The notes: generated from the sequence alone by a model not told the origin. A DNA stretch of 64,000 bases from Deinococcus sp045062605 (GCF_045062605.1 NZ_JBJGDW010000014.1:1-64000); one strand, 5' to 3'; numbered from the stretch's first letter, positions 50,968 through 60,691 are shown. Program-made: numbers and translations.

Positions 50968-51438
50968 TCAGCCCTTCTTCTGCATCAGCATGGTGCGCTT
51001 GCACTGCGCCACCACCTCGCCGCGCTGGTTGATGGCGCAGTGTTCCACGGTGACCAGACCCTGATTCGGGCGGGATTTGCTCTGCCGCGCTTCCAGCACT
51101 TCCGATTCGGCGTGGATGGTATCGCCGTAGAAGACGGGTTTCGAAAACACCACATCGGTCATGCCCAGATTTGCCACCAGGGTTCCCAGCGTCAGCTCAT
51201 GGACGCTCAGGCCCACCAGCAGGCTGAGGGTCAGCAGGCTGTTGACCAGTGGCTGCCCGAACTCGGTCTGCGCGGCGTATTCGTGGTCCAGATGCAGCGG
51301 CTGCGGGTTCATGGTCAGCGTGGTGAACAGCACGTTGTCGGCCTCGGTCAGCGTGCGCGTGACGCGGTGGTGGATGACGGTGCCGGGCGTGAGTTCCTCA
51401 AAGTAGCGGCCCTGGGGGCGGTTCAGGTCTTCATTCAT
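50968..51438 (-). CDS. MaoC-family hot-dog acyl-CoA hydratase
   Basis: A 156-residue hydratase of the MaoC fold. LTMNPQPLHLDHEYAAQTEFGQPLVNSLLTLSLLVGLSVHE is the typical active-site and dimer block. ATG 51438 overlaps the last bases of the CitE-type gene and has AGGAGG 6 bases upstream, so the pair is coupled. MaoC plus CitE pairs hydrate and cleave methyl-branched C5 CoA esters, for example itaconyl-CoA via citramalyl-CoA, or mesaconyl-CoA via methylmalyl-CoA. Which one applies here is inference. Confidence 0.85.
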   Translation of the reverse strand: MNEDLNRPQGRYFEELTPGTVIHHRVTRTLTEADNVLFTTLTMNPQPLHLDHEYAAQTEFGQPLVNSLLTLSLLVGLSVHELTLGTLVANLGMTDVVFSKPVFYGDTIHAESEVLEARQSKSRPNQGLVTVEHCAINQRGEVVAQCKRTMLMQKKG

Positions 51439-52300
51439 GTTGGGCCTCCTGAAGTTGCGCCAGCACGGCGCGGGCCGCACTCAGCATGGGTTCGTCCACC
51501 ATCTGGCCCTCAAAGCTGAAGGCCCCGTGACCGCGTTCGGCTGCCGCGTGGGCGGCGTCCAGCAGGGCGCGGGCGCGGGCGGCCTCGGCAGGGGTGGTCC
51601 CGAAAATGTCGTGGGCTAGCGCCACCTGAGCGGGGTGGATGCACAGCTTGCCCGCGTAGCCCAGAGCGCGGCCCTGCTCGGAATCGGCGCGAAAGGTGGC
51701 CTCATCGTTCAGCGCCGTGACCACGATATCCAGCGCCGGAACCCCGGCCAGCCGCGCAGCCAGCGCCACCTTTGAACGGGCGTACAACACTTCCAGATTG
51801 CCCGCCGTGCGCCGTCCCCCCAGATCGGTGGTGTAATCCTCCGCACCGAAGTAGGCCAGCGTGACGGCCTCTTCTTTCAAAATTTCCAGCGCATTCCAGA
51901 CGCCCGCCCCGGTTTCCAATCCGGCCAGAAGTGGAAGTGTGAGGCCGCGCGACTTCAGCGCCTCAGCGACGAGCCGAACATCAGCAGCAGATTCCAGTTT
52001 TGGAATCACCACCCCGGCCAGTTCCGGGGTCAGGACAGCCAGATCGTCGGCAAAATACGGCGAGTGCGGGGCGTTGACGCGCAGGAAGACGGCCAGATGC
52101 GGCGCGGCGGCGATCAGGTCACGGGCGGCGTCGCGGGCGATGGGGCGGGCGGCGGCCTTGGCCTCGGGGTTGCCGGGGATGGCGTCCTCTAGATCAATGA
52201 CTACCGCATCGGGCGAACTGCGCGGCAGCTTGGCGATCAGGTCCGCGCGGTTGCCGGGGGCGAACAGCATGGAGCGGGGGCGCAGGGTGGGTGCGGGCAT
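51431..52300 (-). CDS. HpcH/HpaI-CitE-type CoA-ester lyase
   Basis: A 289-residue Mg-dependent TIM-barrel lyase. RSMLFAPGNRADLIAKL at the start, VVIDLEDAIP (metal ligands), GLETGAGVWNA and CIHPAQVALAH are the family blocks. Candidate reactions are citramalyl-CoA, malyl-CoA or methylmalyl-CoA cleavage to acetyl- or propionyl-CoA plus pyruvate or glyoxylate. It is translationally coupled to the MaoC-type hydratase. ATG 52300 is adopted; a GTG three codons upstream is possible. Confidence 0.88.
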   Translation of the reverse strand: MPAPTLRPRSMLFAPGNRADLIAKLPRSSPDAVVIDLEDAIPGNPEAKAAARPIARDAARDLIAAAPHLAVFLRVNAPHSPYFADDLAVLTPELAGVVIPKLESAADVRLVAEALKSRGLTLPLLAGLETGAGVWNALEILKEEAVTLAYFGAEDYTTDLGGRRTAGNLEVLYARSKVALAARLAGVPALDIVVTALNDEATFRADSEQGRALGYAGKLCIHPAQVALAHDIFGTTPAEAARARALLDAAHAAAERGHGAFSFEGQMVDEPMLSAARAVLAQLQEAQHE

Positions 52301-52389
52301 CAGGTCCACCGCTTGCGTGTGAAAAGGAGTTGAGGAAGCATTGGCTCAGGATAACTGCCGGGGAGGCGTGGGCGTGTGCAAATGCCGCC

Positions 52390-53970
52390 TCACCGCACGT
52401 CGCTGCGCCGCATGGCATAAGCCACGCCCAGCGCAATGACGGCCAGCGCCAGCGTCGCCAGCCCCCAGACCGCGCCGCTGCTGGCCGCGAAAGCAGTCAC
52501 CGACAGGCCGCCCTGAAACAGCAGCGTCAGAACCGTATTGATCAGCGGGGCGCGCTGGCTGCGCTTGAAGGCGTCGGCGCGGCGCACCGGGAGCGGTTGC
52601 CACAGCACCATCAGGGCCGTGCCGCCCGTTCCCAATAGCAGCAGCGGCAGCAGGAACAGCGTGTGGGAGGTTCCCAGCGCCCCACGCAGGGCCAGCACGG
52701 TCAGCGCCACCAGACCGATCAGGACGGTAGGAATCACGGCGGCCAGCCACTTGTCGCGCCGCAGGGCTGCCGGGCTGCGCGGGGCGCTGATCAGCAGGTC
52801 CGGGGCGTCCTCGGCATTCAGGGTCAGGTGGGCCAGGGCAGAGGTCAGGCTGGCAGTCAGCAGAATGACCCCGGTGCCGCCCGCCGCCCGCAATCCACCG
52901 CCCCGCGTGACCGAGAACAGCAGCGGCAGCAGATACACCAGTTGCAGCAACGTGCGAGACAGCAGTTCCGGGTCACGCCCGATCAGCCGCCATTCCTTGA
53001 GCAGCGTGGCGCGGGAACCGGAGGCAAACCGCAACTTGCCTGATGGGGTGCGCGAATGCCTGACCCGGCCTTCCGGCGCGGCGATTTCCTGTGCGCCGTT
53101 CACGAACTGCCGGGTCAGGGCCAGCACCGAGACGGCCAAAACGACCAGGGATAGCAGGACCAGCAGCAGTGCGGGCAACGGCTCCAGCCACGCAGCGCGG
53201 GCGGGCAGCCACAGCCACGCCTCCCGGCCCGGCCAGCCGCCCTGCCCCGGTGCGAAGGAGGACAGCGCCTCAAAAACGGCGTTGGATTGCTGATCCCGGC
53301 CCCGCCCCCCGCTGAAGTTGGCCCACTGCGTTCCCAGGAAAATACCCGCCCCGAACAGCGCCCCCAGCACCGCCGACGCCGTGCGGGTGCGGCGCACGCC
53401 CAGCACGCGCACCAGACCCAGCGTGAGCCACAGCCCCACGCTGGACACCAGCAATGAGGCCGACAGCCACCACAGCGGCAATCCCACTCCACCGCGCCAT
53501 ACGCCCAGGACCAGCAGGGCCAGGGTCAGCGGCACCACCAGCAGGCCAGCGGGCAACGCCGCCGACAGCGCCACCCCCAGCGCCCGCGAGGCCAGCACCA
53601 CGCGCGGCGGCAACGGCGATTGCAGCAGCAGGTCCAGATCGCCGCGCGTGAACAGCGTGACCAGAGACGCGCGCACCGCCGCCGAGAGCATCAGCGTCAG
53701 CAGAAACGCCTGCGCCAGCAGCACCGGCCCTAGCGCCACATCGGGCAACGGGGCGTTCAGCGGCAGGTCCGCCAGCACGGAACGCAACGCGAAATAACCC
53801 CCAACAACCCCCAGAATCAGCACGCCCAGCGCGGTATACAGCCCCATGCGCTGCCCACCCGTCAGCGCCTGCCATTGCCACAGCAGTTGCTTTTTGAGCA
53901 GCCACGGCAGGCTGCCGGGTCTGGAGCCTCTGGCGCGGGAGGCGGGCGATTTGACGGCTTTGGTTCTCAC
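52390..53970 (-). CDS. Large ABC-2-like exporter permease
   Basis: A 526-residue membrane protein with about 12 hydrophobic helices in two groups. It starts with a basic cytosolic tail and LLKKQLLWQWQAL. The central soluble part includes LLKEWRLIGRDPELLSRTLLQL, seen in ABC-2 type permeases of gliding/antibiotic exporter style. The start overlaps the ATPase stop by four bases, so it is the membrane partner of that ATPase. Substrate unknown. Confidence 0.82.
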   Translation of the reverse strand: MRTKAVKSPASRARGSRPGSLPWLLKKQLLWQWQALTGGQRMGLYTALGVLILGVVGGYFALRSVLADLPLNAPLPDVALGPVLLAQAFLLTLMLSAAVRASLVTLFTRGDLDLLLQSPLPPRVVLASRALGVALSAALPAGLLVVPLTLALLVLGVWRGGVGLPLWWLSASLLVSSVGLWLTLGLVRVLGVRRTRTASAVLGALFGAGIFLGTQWANFSGGRGRDQQSNAVFEALSSFAPGQGGWPGREAWLWLPARAAWLEPLPALLLVLLSLVVLAVSVLALTRQFVNGAQEIAAPEGRVRHSRTPSGKLRFASGSRATLLKEWRLIGRDPELLSRTLLQLVYLLPLLFSVTRGGGLRAAGGTGVILLTASLTSALAHLTLNAEDAPDLLISAPRSPAALRRDKWLAAVIPTVLIGLVALTVLALRGALGTSHTLFLLPLLLLGTGGTALMVLWQPLPVRRADAFKRSQRAPLINTVLTLLFQGGLSVTAFAASSGAVWGLATLALAVIALGVAYAMRRSDVR

Positions 53971-54749
53971 AGCACTTCAACCTCAGTCTGCGGCACGTCC
54001 AGTCCCGTCAACGACAGGAACGCGTCTTCCAGCGTCTGCGTTCCGGTGCGTTCCAGCAATTCCTCCGGCGTGCCCTCCGCGATCAGTTGGCCGCCACCGA
54101 TGATGCCGATTCGTTCGGCCATGCGCTCGGCGACTTCCAGAATGTGGGTGGTCAGGACCACCGCGCCGCCGTCATCCACGTACTGGCGCAGCGCATCCTT
54201 GACCTGCCGCGAGGCCGCCGCGTCTAGCCCGGTCAGCGGCTCATCCAGCAGCAGCAGGCGCGGGTGGTGGATCAGCGCCCCGGCCATCGCCAGTTTCTGC
54301 TTCATGCCGCGCGAGAAGCCCTCCACCCGCTCCTGGCGGTGGTCCCACAGGTTCAGCCATTTCAGCAGGCGTTCGGCCTCCAGGGCAGCCTGCGCGGCGT
54401 CCATGCCCCACAGCCCGGCCACGAATTCCAGGTATTCGGGGGCACTGAGCTTGCCGTACAGCAGCGGATCGTCCGGCAGATACGCCAGCACCTGCTTGGC
54501 GGCCTGGGCCTCGTGCTGGACGCTGTGGCCGTAGATGAACGCCTCGCCGCTGTCAGGCTTCGTCAGACCCGCGATCATGCGGATGGTGGTGGTCTTCCCT
54601 GCCCCGTTCGGACCCAGCAGGGCGTACAGCTCGCCGGGCTGCACGCGCAGGCTCAGGCCGGAGACTGCCGCACGGCCCGCGAACGACTTGTGAAGTCCAC
54701 GCAGTTCCAGCGCGGCGATCTCGGGTGTGGTGGGCGTGGGCGCGGACAT
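53967..54749 (-). CDS. ABC exporter ATPase
   Basis: A 260-residue ATPase: Walker A GPNGAGKTTT, a signature region VEGFSRGMKQKLAMAGA (FSRGM replaces LSGGQ, usual in this exporter subgroup), Walker B LLLLDEPLTGLD and an H-loop in LTTHILEVAERMAE. The upstream TATAAG 5 bases before the ATG is a possible leaderless promoter. It pairs with the overlapping permease gene. Confidence 0.92.
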   Translation of the reverse strand: MSAPTPTTPEIAALELRGLHKSFAGRAAVSGLSLRVQPGELYALLGPNGAGKTTTIRMIAGLTKPDSGEAFIYGHSVQHEAQAAKQVLAYLPDDPLLYGKLSAPEYLEFVAGLWGMDAAQAALEAERLLKWLNLWDHRQERVEGFSRGMKQKLAMAGALIHHPRLLLLDEPLTGLDAAASRQVKDALRQYVDDGGAVVLTTHILEVAERMAERIGIIGGGQLIAEGTPEELLERTGTQTLEDAFLSLTGLDVPQTEVEVL

Positions 54750-54857
54750 GCCCTCTTATACGGGGAAGGCGGGTGAGAGGTTGCCCCGGACGCTGCGTTG
54801 GTTCTGTACGGACCCCCTGCGCGGATGCTGTGCGGACCCTGCGGCGAAATGTGACGC

Positions 54858-54863
54858 TAGATT
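54858..54863 (+). promoter_or_regulatory. Leaderless -10 box TAGATT of minC
   Basis: TAGATT-AGAGGTC-ATG, a 7-base spacing. AGAGGT could also act as a weak Shine-Dalgarno. Confidence 0.55.
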
Positions 54864-54870
54864 AGAGGTC

Positions 54871-55485
54871 ATGAAGTTACGCGGCACGCTGGGCGGTCTG
54901 AATCTGCTGCTGGAACCGGGCGACACCGCCGAGAGCGTGTCACGCGGGCTGACCATGCCCAACCTCTCCGGCAACAGTGTGACCATCGAGATCAACGGCG
55001 ACGCCGATCCGGGCGCTCTTGAGCAGGCATTGACCGCCATCCGCGAGGCCGGGGGCCAGCCGGGCCGCATCCGCGCGCCGCGCGTGACGGTGGCCTCTCC
55101 GGCCCAGGCCGCGCCCGAAGCCCATCCCATCGACAGCGCCCGCACAGTGATCGTGCCGCATACCATCCGGGCCGGGTCGCGCAACGAGTACCGGGGCAGC
55201 GTGATCGTGCTGGGCGACGTGAACCCCAGCGCCGAGGTGATCGCGGGCGGCGACGTGATCGTCATTGGTGCATTACGCGGCCTAGCCCACGCCGGGCAAG
55301 GCGGCTACAGCGACGCCATCGTGTGGGCGCGTCCGATTGCCAGCCCCCAGATCCGCATCGGCGACGCTGTGGCCCGCGCCCCGGAAGGCAGCAGCCTGAG
55401 CAACATGCGCCAGCGGGACGGTCAGCCGGTGGCGGAACTGGCGCGGTTGCAAAACGGCGTGATTGCGATTGACGTGCAGAAGTAG
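54871..55485 (+). CDS. minC: Septum site-determining protein MinC
   Basis: A 204-residue inhibitor of FtsZ assembly. The N-terminal domain (~1-75) is followed by a linker and a C-terminal right-handed beta-helix (~95-204) with the conserved RAGSRNEYRGSVIVLGDVNPSAEVIAGGDVIVIGALRGLAHAGQGG, which binds MinD. minD is not adjacent. The gene is a single unit with a leaderless promoter, and a dispersed repeat follows. Confidence 0.93.
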   Translation: MKLRGTLGGLNLLLEPGDTAESVSRGLTMPNLSGNSVTIEINGDADPGALEQALTAIREAGGQPGRIRAPRVTVASPAQAAPEAHPIDSARTVIVPHTIRAGSRNEYRGSVIVLGDVNPSAEVIAGGDVIVIGALRGLAHAGQGGYSDAIVWARPIASPQIRIGDAVARAPEGSSLSNMRQRDGQPVAELARLQNGVIAIDVQK

Positions 55486-55520
55486 AGGAAGTACAAGACG
55501 GTTTTTCTGGCACGCTCCCA

Positions 55521-55641
55521 CGGTTTAACCCCTCTGCCCCTCAAGGGGAGGCAAGGAGATTCCGCCGTGGCACGATCCATTGCGACTCCTGGCTCCCTTT
55601 TGAGGGGAGCTGGCAGCGAAGCTGACTGAGGGGTTAAACCG
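55521..55641 (+). repeat. Cloverleaf-like dispersed repeat, copy C
   Basis: The best-preserved copy, 121 bp. The ends CGGTTTAACCCCTC and GAGGGGTTAAACCG are perfect 14-base inverted repeats. Inside are hairpins CCCC-TCAA-GGGG, GCTCCC/GGGAGC and CAGC-GAA-GCTG, giving a multi-branched fold. It is related to copies A (25860-25973) and B (31036-31157). It lies between minC and the rimP operon. Confidence 0.85.
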
Positions 55642-55728
55642 CAAGCAGCCACTTCAGAACATCGGCTACAGACAGCCTTCCACCTCCGACTTTGTGACCG
55701 CCTTCGCCGCCCAAATGGCCGCGTCGGC

Positions 55729-55788
55729 TATACTGAGTCTTGAAATTCCTCGGAATAGAGGGGTGGGTGCGGTAAGCCCACCTTTTTT
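55729..55788 (+). promoter_or_regulatory. Promoter and leader terminator of the rimP-nusA-infB operon
   Basis: TATACT (55729-55734) is the only good -10 before rimP. About 30 bases into the predicted transcript, GGTGGG (55762-55767) pairs with CCCACC (55777-55782), followed by six T: an intrinsic terminator inside the leader, ~50 bases before the start codon. AGGTGGGC (55805-55812) further down is an exact complement of GCCCACCT in the terminator 3' arm and could form a rival hairpin. No -10 box lies between the terminator and rimP, so read-through should be needed. Confidence 0.6.
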
Positions 55789-55837
55789 CGTGGAGGGGGT
55801 GGTCAGGTGGGCAGCCCGCATGGGAGGCCCCGACAAT

Positions 55838-56353
55838 ATGAATAACAACGCAAACGACAACTCAGACGGCCAGACGGCCAACAATTCAAGTGGGCAGCCG
55901 GACGGGCAGATCGCCCGGCTTCAGGCCATAGCGCAGGCAGGAGTCAGGCCGCTGGGCTTCGAGGTCCTGGAAGTTCAGCTTCAGAACGCGGGCGGAGAAC
56001 TGATCGTGCTGGTGCGGATTGACCGACTGGACGAACAGCCCGTCACGATGGCCGACATCACGGGGGCCAGCCGCGCCGCCGAGGCGGAGTTTGACCGGGT
56101 CGATCCGATCACGGGCGAGTACCGCCTGGAATTCGAGTCGCCGGGGGCCAAGCGTCCGCTGCTGACGGCCCGGCATTTCGAGCGCATGGTGGGCCTCAAG
56201 GCGCGGGTGCGCGGCGACGGTCAGGCATTCACCGCCCCGATCAAGGCGGTGGACGGCGAGGACGTGACCTTCGACGTGAACGGCGACGACGTGACGCTGA
56301 AAGCCGGAACGTTCACCGCCAATCTGGCCGAGTTCCCGGACCGCCACCGCTGA
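55838..56353 (+). CDS. rimP: Ribosome maturation factor RimP
   Basis: A 171-residue 30S assembly factor. After a polar Asn-rich start (MNNNANDNSDGQTANNSSGQ), two RimP domains follow: ~25-100 (VRPLGFEVLEVQLQNAGGELIVLVRID, then YRLEFESPGAKRPLLTARHFERMVG) and a C-terminal SH3-like domain (~105-165). The start at 55838 has GGGAGG 10 bases upstream; the frame is open further upstream to 55694. It is the first gene of the classical rimP-nusA-ylxR-infB operon. Confidence 0.92.
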   Translation: MNNNANDNSDGQTANNSSGQPDGQIARLQAIAQAGVRPLGFEVLEVQLQNAGGELIVLVRIDRLDEQPVTMADITGASRAAEAEFDRVDPITGEYRLEFESPGAKRPLLTARHFERMVGLKARVRGDGQAFTAPIKAVDGEDVTFDVNGDDVTLKAGTFTANLAEFPDRHR

Positions 56354-56416
56354 AGCCTGACCGCCTCTAAAACCCAGACAACAGACAACACAGACAACCG
56401 AAAAAGGAAGAGTGAG

Positions 56417-57604
<1,188 letters not shown>

Positions 57605-57607
57605 GCC

Positions 57608-57928
57608 TTGTCTGCCGCCCTGCCAACACCTGCCAAGTATGTGCCACAGCGCACCTGCGCGGCCTGCCGCCGCAAACGCCCTCAAAGCGAGTTTGTGAGA
57701 GTGACGCGGGTAGACGGCAAGTGGGACGTGCGGGCCGGGAACAGAGTCGGACGGGGCGCATATGTCTGCGCGGACACCCCCGAATGCTGGCAGGAAAAGC
57801 GGCTGCGACGGGCCTTTCGCGCACAGGCCGCCGAGATCGCGGAGCAACTTCAAAACCATCGAAAAGACCCAAATCAGAACCATTCCGCGCCAGACGCGCG
57901 GGTCTCACCGGAGGTGAGTCATGTCTAA
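57608..57928 (+). CDS. YlxR (DUF448) RNA-binding protein
   Basis: A 106-residue basic protein of the YlxR family. YVPQRTCAACRRKRPQSEFVRV (~11-32) and GRGAYVCADTPECW are the signature blocks; four cysteines are placed as for a metal or RNA site. TTG 57608, four bases after the nusA stop, is the only sensible start. The end overlaps infB by 8 bases. The C-terminal 30 residues are polar and poorly conserved. Confidence 0.88.
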   Translation: MSAALPTPAKYVPQRTCAACRRKRPQSEFVRVTRVDGKWDVRAGNRVGRGAYVCADTPECWQEKRLRRAFRAQAAEIAEQLQNHRKDPNQNHSAPDARVSPEVSHV

Positions 57929-59741
57929 AGTCCGAATTTACACGCTGGCCAAAGAGCTAAATCTGGAAAACGCCAGGATGCTGGAAATCCTCGACGGGCT
58001 GGGCGTCTCGTACAAGAGCGTCAGCAGCACCATCGAGGAAGACACCGTCGAACTGATCAAGCAGATCGTGGCCGAGGAAGGCACCGGAAGCGAGGAAGCC
58101 CAGGCCGCCGCACCCGCCGAGGCCCAGGCCGCTCAGTCTCAGGACGCGCCAGAGCAAGAAGAAACGCCTCAAGTGGCCCAGGCTTCAGCCACCGCAGTCC
58201 AGACCCGCGACGATGTTGCACCGGCCTCCAAGGCTGAGATTCCCCACCGCGCCCCCGTCGTGACCATCATGGGCCACGTCGATCACGGCAAGACCTCACT
58301 GCTGGACTACATCCGCAAGACCAAGGTGGCGGCCAAGGAAGCGGGCGGCATCACGCAGCACGTTGGGGCCTTCGAGGCTCAGACCTCCAAGGGCAGGATC
58401 GTGTTTATCGACACCCCTGGCCACGAGGCGTTCACCACCATCCGGGCGCGCGGGGCCAACGTCGCCGACATCGCCATCATCGTGATCGCCGCCGACGACA
58501 GCCTGATGCCGCAGACCCGCGAGGCCATCGCGCACGCGCAGGCGGCCAAAGTGCCGATGATCATCGCCATCAACAAGATGGACTTGCCGCAGGCCAACGC
58601 CGACAAGGTCAAGACCGATCTGACGCAGCTCAACCTCGTTCCCGAAGAGTACGGCGGTGACCTGATCGTGGTGCCGGTCAGCGCCAGAACCGGCGAGGGT
58701 GTGGAAGACCTGCTGGAATACATCAGCCTGAACGCCGAGCTGGAAGACCTGCGCGCCGATCCCAACGGGGAATTCTCGGGCGTGGTCATCGAGGGCAAGG
58801 TGGACAAGCAGTCCGGCGTCCTGGCCACCGTGATGGTTCAGGAAGGCACGCTGCATGTCGGGGATTTCCTGGTGGTGGGCGAGAACTACGGCAAGATCAA
58901 GGCCATGATGGACAGCGCGGGCGGGCGTATCAAGGAAGCTGGCCCCAGCACCCCCGTGCAGATTCTGGGCTTCTCCGAGGTGCCCACCAGCGGCGAGAAG
59001 GTCAGCAGCGCCAAGAACGAACACGCCGCGCGTGACCTGATCGCCTCGCGCGCCAGTGACCGCCGCGACGCCGAGGGTGCACAGGTGCTGCGCAAGTTGA
59101 CCCTGGAGGACATGATGGGGCCGCTGACCACCGTGCGCACCGTCAACCTGATCCTGCGCGCCGACACCCAGGGCAGCGTGGAGGCCATTCAGGGCATCCT
59201 GGCCCGCAAGGAGTCCGACGACGTCAAGATCAACGTGCTGCTGGCGGGCATCGGCGCGCCCACCGAGGGCGACGTGCTGCTGGCTGGAACCGCCGAGGCC
59301 ACCATTCTGTGCTTCAGCGTCACGGCCCCCGGCAGCGTCACCAAGATCGCCGATACCAAGGGCGTGGACATCAAGTCCTTCCGCATCATCTACGAACTGA
59401 TCGATGAAGTGGACCGCCTGATGAAGGGCAACGTGGAACCCGTGTTCGAGGAGAAATACCTGGGCCGCGCCGAGGTCCGCATGGTCATCAAGCACCCACG
59501 CTTCGGCAACATCGCCGGGTCGTATGTCACCGACGGCAGCCTGAAGCGCAACGCGAAAGCCAAGGTCACGCGCGGCAAGGAAACCGTCTACGAGGGCACC
59601 CTGGTGGGCCTTAAGCGCCTCAAGGACGACGTGCGTGAAGTTCAGACCGGCTACGAGTGCGGGATCAACCTGGACTGGGAAGGCGCGGAAATCGGCGACA
59701 TCATCGAGGCCAGCGAGATGGTGGAAGTGGAAGTGGCATAA
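57921..59741 (+). CDS. infB: Translation initiation factor IF-2
   Basis: A 606-residue GTPase that brings fMet-tRNA to the 30S subunit. It has a short N-terminal IF2_N domain (~1-55), an Ala/Gln-rich linker (55-105), and a G domain with GHVDHGKT (118-125), DTPGHE and NKMD, followed by domains II-IV. The N-terminal region is much shorter than in E. coli, typical of this lineage. ATG 57921 lies inside the end of ylxR with GGAGG 7 bases upstream. Confidence 0.98.
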   Translation: MSKVRIYTLAKELNLENARMLEILDGLGVSYKSVSSTIEEDTVELIKQIVAEEGTGSEEAQAAAPAEAQAAQSQDAPEQEETPQVAQASATAVQTRDDVAPASKAEIPHRAPVVTIMGHVDHGKTSLLDYIRKTKVAAKEAGGITQHVGAFEAQTSKGRIVFIDTPGHEAFTTIRARGANVADIAIIVIAADDSLMPQTREAIAHAQAAKVPMIIAINKMDLPQANADKVKTDLTQLNLVPEEYGGDLIVVPVSARTGEGVEDLLEYISLNAELEDLRADPNGEFSGVVIEGKVDKQSGVLATVMVQEGTLHVGDFLVVGENYGKIKAMMDSAGGRIKEAGPSTPVQILGFSEVPTSGEKVSSAKNEHAARDLIASRASDRRDAEGAQVLRKLTLEDMMGPLTTVRTVNLILRADTQGSVEAIQGILARKESDDVKINVLLAGIGAPTEGDVLLAGTAEATILCFSVTAPGSVTKIADTKGVDIKSFRIIYELIDEVDRLMKGNVEPVFEEKYLGRAEVRMVIKHPRFGNIAGSYVTDGSLKRNAKAKVTRGKETVYEGTLVGLKRLKDDVREVQTGYECGINLDWEGAEIGDIIEASEMVEVEVA

Positions 59742-59774
59742 GCCTGAGCATTACCACAAGTCTCAACCTCAACA

Positions 59775-59809
59775 GGGCCACCTCCAATCACTGGAGGTGG
59801 CCCTCTTTA
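59775..59809 (+). terminator. Terminator of the rimP-infB operon
   Basis: A perfect 12-bp stem GGGCCACCTCCA/TGGAGGTGGCCC followed by TCTTT. Confidence 0.9.
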
Positions 59810-59822
59810 AAGCAGTTCTCCA

Positions 59823-59862
59823 AATGAAGTCACCGGAAGTCTTTTACTCCGGTGACTTCATT
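59823..59862. repeat. Perfect 15-bp inverted repeat after infB
   Basis: AATGAAGTCACCGGA and TCCGGTGACTTCATT flank a 10-base loop. No T-run follows on either strand. It sits just after the operon terminator and before the convergent Gly-rich protein gene; a second terminator, a protein-binding palindrome or a mobile relic are all possible. Confidence 0.7.
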
Positions 59863-59948
59863 CTCCGTCCTGGTCGGTAAAAGTCATTCACTTCACTCGG
59901 TCATAAAAATGGTCTTTTTATAACAACTGCTTTGATGGGCTATCGGCG

Positions 59949-60521
59949 TCAGCTTCCGCCCTCCACCTCGTTCGGGTCCACGGTGCCGATGTCGGTCTGC
60001 CCCTGCATGCTGTCCGGGATATCCAGATCGCCGCGCGGACCCCCGCCCCGCCCACCGGGGCCGTGCATCCCACGTCCGCCACGTCCATCAGGCCCGCCCA
60101 TACCCCGGCCACCCAGCAGGGCGAAGGACTGGTCCTTCAGGCGGATTTTCATGGCGGCAGCACGGTTGGCGGCAAGATCACCGTTTTTCACGCCCTGATC
60201 GATGGTGGCGTTCCCGGCAGCTAGCGCGGCGGCCTTCAACTTGTCCAGGCTGATGCCGAGCTGCGCGGCCAGCTTCTGAAGGTACACGTCACCGTAATTG
60301 GTGCCGCTTCTGGTACGTGTCTGTGTGCCTGCTGCGCCGCGCTGACCCAGTTGCGTGGGCTGAACACGCTGGAGCTGCTGCGCCTGCACTGTGGCGTCGG
60401 CAGCCGCTGTTCCAGACTGCTGGGCCAGCACTGCGCCCACAGTCAGCGGCAGGGCAGCCAGAACGATCAGGGGCGTCTTGCAGAAAATCATCTTAATGCG
60501 GGTGGTCTTGAACCGACTCAT
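59949..60521 (-). CDS. Secreted Gly-rich hypothetical protein
   Basis: A 190-residue exported protein. The signal peptide (KMIFCKTPLIVLAALPLTVGAVLAQ) precedes a Gln/Thr-rich segment, then a helical part (~75-135; YLQKLAAQLGISLDKLKAAALAAGNATIDQGVKNGDLAANRAAAM) resembling DUF2680-like envelope proteins, then a Gly/Arg/Met-rich tail (GGRGMGGPDGRGGRGMHGPGG). Function unknown. GGAGG 7 bases ahead of the ATG supports the start. Confidence 0.78.
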   Translation of the reverse strand: MSRFKTTRIKMIFCKTPLIVLAALPLTVGAVLAQQSGTAAADATVQAQQLQRVQPTQLGQRGAAGTQTRTRSGTNYGDVYLQKLAAQLGISLDKLKAAALAAGNATIDQGVKNGDLAANRAAAMKIRLKDQSFALLGGRGMGGPDGRGGRGMHGPGGRGGGPRGDLDIPDSMQGQTDIGTVDPNEVEGGS

Positions 60522-60677
60522 GTGGAGTCCTCCTTGAATGTCGCGGGCCAGAAACAGTTTCTGACCCTGCGCCGAGCCTTTCAGCGGGCCATCAACAAAC
60601 GGCCCACGGACCGCGAAGAAACGGCGCAGGCGGCGCAGAAGGTGCGGGCCGTCATCTCGCCGTCAGTCCATGCTTGG

Positions 60678-60683
60678 TATGCT
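60678..60683 (+). promoter_or_regulatory. Leaderless -10 box TATGCT
   Basis: TATGCT-GCGGCGCT-TTG, an 8-base spacing to the start of the small membrane protein gene. Confidence 0.45.
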
Positions 60684-60691
60684 GCGGCGCT

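Noticed and set aside
58296..59495. A 399-codon minus-strand frame over infB
   Set aside because: infB carries complete GTPase motifs on the other strand; no domain is recognisable here.
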